From contig CAWBTF010000025.1 of assembly GCA_963791595.1 (NCBI GenBank), forward strand, positions 62,001 through 126,000: a stretch of DNA of 64,000 nt. Direction: 5' to 3'. The notes under the pieces are model-generated. The model did no database searches and was not told where the DNA came from. It saw nothing but the letters and a program-made list of their open reading frames with translations. The DNA comes from JAEMQF01 sp963791595 (GTDB lineage Bacteria; Pseudomonadota; Gammaproteobacteria; Burkholderiales; Burkholderiaceae_C). The position numbers and the translations under genes are program-made. Positions 60,343 through 64,000 of this stretch are shown piece by piece (within the stretch, counting starts at the first letter, position 1; each line of letters opens with the position of its first letter).

Positions 60343-61065
60343 ATGTTCTCCAGTCCCCTAGGCCCCACTGCCCCGGTTCCGAAAGTACTCGCGTTCGACA
60401 TCTTCGGCACCGTGGTCGACTGGCACGGCAGCATCGTGCGCGAGCTGCGCGATCTCCACCCGCAGCTCGACGGCGACGCATTCGTCACCGCCTGGCGCGC
60501 CGGCTACCAGCCGGCGATGCGCCGCGTGAGGAGCGGCGAACTCGGCTGGACGCTGATCGACGACCTGCACCGCATGATTCTCGACGAGCTCTTACCGCGC
60601 TTCGGCCTCGCACGCCTGACTGAGGCCCAGCGAAGGCACTTGAACCAGGTCTGGCACCGCCTCGACGCCTGGCCCGACAGCGTGGCCGGATTGAGGCGGC
60701 TGAAGCGAAGCTTCACGATCTGCACCCTGTCCAACGGCAACCTCGGCCTGCTGACGAACATGGCCAAGCGCGCCGGGTTGCCTTGGGACTGCATCCTCAG
60801 CGCCGAAGTGTTCCGCGCCTACAAGCCCGACCCGGCCACCTACCTCGGCGTGGCCAAGGTTTTCGACCTTGACCCCAATCAAGTGATGCTCGTCGCCGCG
60901 CACCACGACGACCTGGCCGGTGCACGCGCCTGCGGACTGCGCACCGCGTATATCGAGCGGCCGCTCGAATTCGGCGCGGCGCGCGTCAAGGACGTGTCAC
61001 CCAGGCCCGAGAACGACTGGCACGCGCGCAGCATCGAGCACCTGGCCGAGGTGCTGGGCGCGTGA
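60343..61065 (+). CDS. Haloacid dehalogenase type II-like HAD hydrolase
   Basis: 240 aa from the ATG at 60343 (an in-frame ATG at 60313 would add 10). KVLAFDIFGTVVDWHGSI holds the nucleophile Asp in the L-2-haloacid dehalogenase form FDxxGT(L/V)xD; TLSNGNLGLL is motif II and FRAYKPDPATYLGVAKVFDL motif III, with VAAHHDDLAGARACGLRTAYIERP as motif IV. In haloacid dehalogenases motif IV begins with S-x-N/D; here it is A-H-H-D-D, so a phosphatase or a dehalogenase with altered details are both possible. Converges on the CoA transferase gene. Confidence 0.82.
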   Translation: MFSSPLGPTAPVPKVLAFDIFGTVVDWHGSIVRELRDLHPQLDGDAFVTAWRAGYQPAMRRVRSGELGWTLIDDLHRMILDELLPRFGLARLTEAQRRHLNQVWHRLDAWPDSVAGLRRLKRSFTICTLSNGNLGLLTNMAKRAGLPWDCILSAEVFRAYKPDPATYLGVAKVFDLDPNQVMLVAAHHDDLAGARACGLRTAYIERPLEFGAARVKDVSPRPENDWHARSIEHLAEVLGA

Positions 61066-61098
61066 CGCTGCGCTGCCGCGTGCGAGGCGTCGCTCAGA

Positions 61099-62280
61099 TC
61101 AGCGCCGCGCGGGCGCCACGCGCGTGGCGGGAAACTCCTCGCGCAGAGCGTCGCCATCGGCGCCGAGCGCGGGCGCCGGGCGGTACACCGGCTCGTCCCA
61201 TTCCGTCACGTAGGGCGATGCGGGCAGCAGTGCGCGGTGTCCGTTCACCGGCATTTCACGCAAGCGCAATTGCGGGTGCTCGATCAGATCTTGCACCGAA
61301 TTCACCGCGCCGAAGGCGGTTTGCGCGGCAGTGAGCATCTGGCTGATCTGCGCGTAGCTGAGCGTGCCGGCCACCTGTTGAATCATGGCCTCGACCTCGT
61401 CGCGGTTCGCGGTGCGCTGTGCGTTGTTCGCAAAGCGCGGGTCGCTCGCCAGCGCAGGCTGGCGCAGCACTGCGGTGCAGAACAACTGCCACTCGCGTTC
61501 GTTCTGGACCGACAGCACGAATTCGCGGCCGTCGGCGCTGCTGAACACGGCGTACGGCGTGATGCTCGGGTGGCGCAGGCCCACGCGCTGCGGCGCGGCG
61601 CCGCCGTAGCGTGCTTGCAGGTAAGGCACGCTCATGAGCTCCGCCGCGGAGTCGAACAGCGACACTTTCACCGCGCTGCCGCGGCCGGTGCGCGCGCGTT
61701 GCAGCAGCGCTTGCTGGACGCCGATCACGGCGTTCATGCCCGCAGTGATGTCGCACAACGACACGCCGATCCGCCCCCAGGGCCCGGGCGCGCCGCTCAC
61801 CGCCACCAGCCCGGCTTCGGCCTGCACCAGCAGGTCGTAGGCCTTGAGCTTGTGCAGCGGGCCGGCTTCGCCGTAGCCCGAGATGTCGCAGGTGATGAGC
61901 CTCGGGTAGCGCGCGCGCAACTCGTCGGCGCCGAAGCCCAGGCGCTGCGCCGCGCCGGGCGCGAGGTTTTGCAGGAACACGTCGGCGTCGGCGATCAGCG
62001 CCTCGAGCTGGGCGCAGTCGTCGCGGTCTCGCAGATCCAGGCAGATCGACTGCTTGCCACGGTTAATCCACACGAAGTAGGTGCACTGCCCGAACACGGC
62101 GTTGTCGTAGCCGCGCGCGAAGTCACCTTCGGGGCGCTCCACTTTGATGATCCGCGCGCCGGCGTCGCCCAGGCGGCTCGAACAGTACGGCGCGGCCACC
62201 GCTTGTTCCAGGGCCACCACGGTCACGCCGTCCAGCGGGCGCGGCGCCGGGCTCGTGTCGCGCGAGGATTCGGAATTCAT
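61099..62280 (-). CDS. CaiB/BaiF family (class III) CoA transferase
   Basis: 393 aa from the ATG at 62280. DGVTVVALEQAVAAPYCSSRLGDAGARIIKVERPEGDFARGYD, YFVWINRGKQSICLDLR and YGEAGPLHKLKAYDLLVQAEAGLVAVSG are family blocks; the Asp of KAYDLLVQA is the catalytic residue that carries the acyl/CoA intermediate. The family moves CoA between carboxylic acids (formyl-, succinyl- or carnitine-CoA types); the substrate is not clear. Same strand as the PLP enzyme upstream (29-bp gap). Confidence 0.9.
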   Translation of the reverse strand: MNSESSRDTSPAPRPLDGVTVVALEQAVAAPYCSSRLGDAGARIIKVERPEGDFARGYDNAVFGQCTYFVWINRGKQSICLDLRDRDDCAQLEALIADADVFLQNLAPGAAQRLGFGADELRARYPRLITCDISGYGEAGPLHKLKAYDLLVQAEAGLVAVSGAPGPWGRIGVSLCDITAGMNAVIGVQQALLQRARTGRGSAVKVSLFDSAAELMSVPYLQARYGGAAPQRVGLRHPSITPYAVFSSADGREFVLSVQNEREWQLFCTAVLRQPALASDPRFANNAQRTANRDEVEAMIQQVAGTLSYAQISQMLTAAQTAFGAVNSVQDLIEHPQLRLREMPVNGHRALLPASPYVTEWDEPVYRPAPALGADGDALREEFPATRVAPARR

Positions 62281-62309
62281 TCGTGGATGCAGGATCAGGG
62301 CCAGATCTT

Positions 62310-63462
62310 CTAGGGCTGAGCCCTCGCCAACGCCTGTTCCAGGTCGGCGATCAAATCGCCGCAGTCTTCGATGCCCACCGACAAGCGCAGCAGGTCGGCG
62401 CTCGCCGGCGTTCCGGCGACCTTCGACGCTGGCGCGGTGTTCCATCAGGCTCTCCGTGCCACCGAGCGACGTGGCGCGCTTCCACAGCTCCACGTTCGCT
62501 GCGGTCGCGATCGCCGCGGCTTCGCCACCCTTCACGCAAATCGACAACATGCCGCCGAAGCCGCCTTGCATCTGGCGCGCCGCGACCTCGTGTCCGGCAA
62601 ACGTCGGCAAGCCCGGGTACAGCACTTCGCGCACCCGCGGATGGCGCGCAAAGTGCTCGGCGATTCGCTGCGCCGACTGCGACGCCGCGCGCACGCGCAG
62701 GTACAGGGTGCGCATGCCGCGCAGCAGCAGCCACGACTCGAACGAGCCGAGCGTGGCGCCGAGCTGCGCGCGCATCGTCTTGATGCGGCGCCAAGCTTCA
62801 TCGTCCACACGTGTCACGAGCACGCCGGCGATGAGATCGGAGTGGCCGTTCAGATACTTCGTTCCCGCATGCATCACGAGGTCGGCGCCGAGTTTCAACG
62901 GCTGCGTCAGCACCGGTGTCGCGACGGTCGAATCGACCGCGAGGCGCGCGCCGGCCGCACGGCACAGCGCCGATACCGCGGCGATGTCGGTGATGTTCCA
63001 CAGCGGGTTGGCGGGCGTTTCCACCCAGACGAGCTTGGTGGCACCGAGGCGGATCGCAGCCTGCACGACGCGCACGTCGCTCATGTCGATCAACTCGACC
63101 TTCAGCCCCCACTGCGTCGCGAAATTCATCAACCAGTTGCGCAGCGACCAGTACATCACTTTCGGCGCGAGCACATGGTCGCCCGGCGCGAGCGCCTGAA
63201 ACACCGCCGTGGCCGCGGCCATGCCGGACGCGAACAGCGCCGCTTGGGCGCCGCACTCCAGGCGCGCGATCACCGCCTCGGCCTGGTCGAACGCCGGGTT
63301 GTCGGCGCGCGCGTAGATGCGCCCCGAGCGGTATTGGTTGTCGGTGTCGCGCAGGTAGGTGCTCGACACATGGATCGGCGGCGTGATCGCGCGCGTTTTC
63401 TCGTCGACCCAGCCCAGCGCCTGCGCGGCGATGCTCTCGGGTTGCACTTGATCGGGGTTCAT
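62310..63462 (-). CDS. Cys/Met-metabolism PLP enzyme (cystathionine gamma-synthase/beta-lyase type, frameshifted)
   Basis: About 384 aa across a one-base frameshift near 62420-62425. SGRIYARADNPAFDQAEAVIARLECGAQAALFASGMAAATAVFQAL binds PLP phosphate; VWVETPANPLWNITDIAA and the lysine in HAGTKYLNGHSDLIAGVLV are the cofactor site. Frame one ends TSLGGTESLMEHRASVE; frame two gives SADLLRLSVGIEDCGDLIADLEQAL and the stop at 62310. Without the shift the frame runs on into the CoA transferase gene. It could be a cystathionine synthase or lyase, or a methionine gamma-lyase-like enzyme. Confidence 0.85.
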
Positions 63463-63499
63463 GAAGGTTTTGGCGGAATGCGAATCTGTGTGTCGTGCT

Positions 63500-63916
63500 C
63501 TACTCGAAGCCCAGGACGAGCTTCTTTCCCAACGCTGCGGCTGCGCGTTCGAGCTGCTTGAGCGTGGGCGAATGGCGCGGATTCTCCAGCCTTTGTGCCG
63601 CCGGCCACGACGTTCCCATCGCGCGCGCCACCTCCGACAGGGGCCGGTTACCGCGCGCCGCGCGCACCAGCAGTGCCGCCTGCGTGCGGGCTTCCGGCGC
63701 CACGTAGGTCGCACCCTTGATTCGACCGGGCTTGGGCACGGGCAGGCCCTCGTCGATGCGCCCCTCCAGCGTGAGGGAGAGCACCTCCGCGGCATTGAAC
63801 AACGCCTCTTCGAGCGTGTCGCCCTCGGTGAAGCATTCATCCATGTCGGGAAAGCTCACCGTGAAGCCGCCCGATTTCACGGGCTTCACGATGCAGGGGT
63901 AGGCGATCGATTGCAT
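63500..63916 (-). CDS. hicB: HicB-family antitoxin
   Basis: 138 aa. AYPCIVKPVKSGGFTVSFPDMDECFTEGDTLEEALFNAAEVLSLTLEG is the HicB partial RNase-H-like fold; the C-terminus (NRPLSEVARAMGTSWPAAQRLENPRHSPTLKQLERAAAALGKKLVLGF) is a helix-turn-helix DNA-binding domain, as in autoregulating HicB. It follows hicA by 9 bp. The pair is a type II toxin-antitoxin system. Confidence 0.88.
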   Translation of the reverse strand: MQSIAYPCIVKPVKSGGFTVSFPDMDECFTEGDTLEEALFNAAEVLSLTLEGRIDEGLPVPKPGRIKGATYVAPEARTQAALLVRAARGNRPLSEVARAMGTSWPAAQRLENPRHSPTLKQLERAAAALGKKLVLGFE

Positions 63917-63925
63917 GGGCGACTC

Positions 63926-64000
63926 CTATCTCAACTTCACGCCGGTCTGGCGCTCGATGCTGGCCAACGTGCCTGGCTTGACGTCGGCCTTGCCGTGCAC
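63926..64000 (-). CDS. hicA: HicA-family mRNA interferase toxin, C-terminal fragment
   Basis: Only the last 24 codons and TAG lie in the window. The peptide VHGKADVKPGTLASIERQTGVKLR matches the end of HicA (P-x-H-x-x-x-D/E-[IL]-K-x-G-T-L-x-x-I-x-x-Q-x-G). HicA is a small dsRNA-fold RNase that cleaves mRNA; the catalytic His lies upstream of the visible part. Paired with the adjacent hicB. Confidence 0.85.
   Translation of the reverse strand: MHGKADVKPGTLASIERQTGVKLR

Noticed and set aside
61099..63840. A 900-codon fusion of PLP enzyme and CoA transferase
   Set aside because: The fusion arises because the PLP enzyme is frameshifted before its true stop at 62310; the CoA transferase has its own ATG at 62280.
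1..64000. CRISPR arrays, rRNA genes, complete IS elements or prophage
   Set aside because: No regularly spaced direct repeats, no rRNA-like sequence, no transposase or phage structural genes were seen.

Overview
The window is a GC-rich (roughly two-thirds G+C), densely coded stretch of a chromosome. The gene families present (TamB, an ApbC/metG divergent pair, a DUF3305/DUF3306/TorD formate dehydrogenase cluster, a YnjBCD-type transporter, many FMN and molybdenum enzymes) point to a betaproteobacterium, most likely of the order Burkholderiales. This placement is an inference from gene content, not from a marker gene.

Layout. 1-6.7 kb: a truncated glycosyltransferase, tamB, a GT87-like glycosyltransferase and an SGNH-hydrolase remnant. 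6.7-11.4 kb: dinB with an SOS-like box, an FMN 2-hydroxy-acid dehydrogenase, dcd, an Mpo1-like membrane protein. 11.4-17.9 kb (minus strand): a membrane-bound formate dehydrogenase operon (TAT peptide, alpha, beta, lipoprotein, gamma, small exported protein, fdhD). 18.0-21.6 kb (plus strand): selB, selC (tRNA-Sec) and selA. 21.65-22.2 kb: a long palindromic repeat. 22.2-26.2 kb (minus): formate dehydrogenase maturation genes (TorD-like chaperone, multi-cluster ferredoxin, DUF3306, DUF3305). 26.2-31.3 kb: apbC, a ParE/RHH toxin-antitoxin pair, metG, pal, a small RHH protein. 31.4-39.4 kb: a six-gene hydrogenase-4-like membrane complex whose large subunit lacks the NiFe cysteines; a second copy of the palindromic repeat splits the operon. 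39.4-46.7 kb: nucleoside hydrolase, then a minus-strand operon of two glycosyltransferase-like genes, a YnjBCD-like ABC transporter and an APH-type kinase. 46.8-64 kb: DUF805 protein, B12/radical SAM protein, a second FMN 2-hydroxy-acid oxidase, a cyclase-ATPase-TPR protein, an orphan molybdenum oxidoreductase subunit, a nucleotidyltransferase, HAD dehalogenase, CoA transferase, PLP enzyme and a hicAB pair cut by the window end.

Main discovery. The tRNA-Sec gene has every structural hallmark of selC (8+5 bp acceptor/T stack, 6 bp D stem, long variable arm, G73-CCA) but its anticodon is GCA, which reads the cysteine codons UGC/UGU, not UCA. In the adjacent formate dehydrogenase alpha gene the selenocysteine position (residue 207) is not UGA but UGC, the exact partner of that anticodon. 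Directly behind this UGC lies a hairpin with the SECIS identity bases U17, G23 and U24 at the same spacing as in E. coli fdhF. The locus therefore appears to insert selenocysteine at a cysteine sense codon, so that ordinary annotation would call the selenoenzyme a Cys homologue.

About ten genes carry single-base frameshifts while otherwise remaining full-length and conserved. This could be sequencing/assembly indels or recent decay, and is flagged gene by gene.
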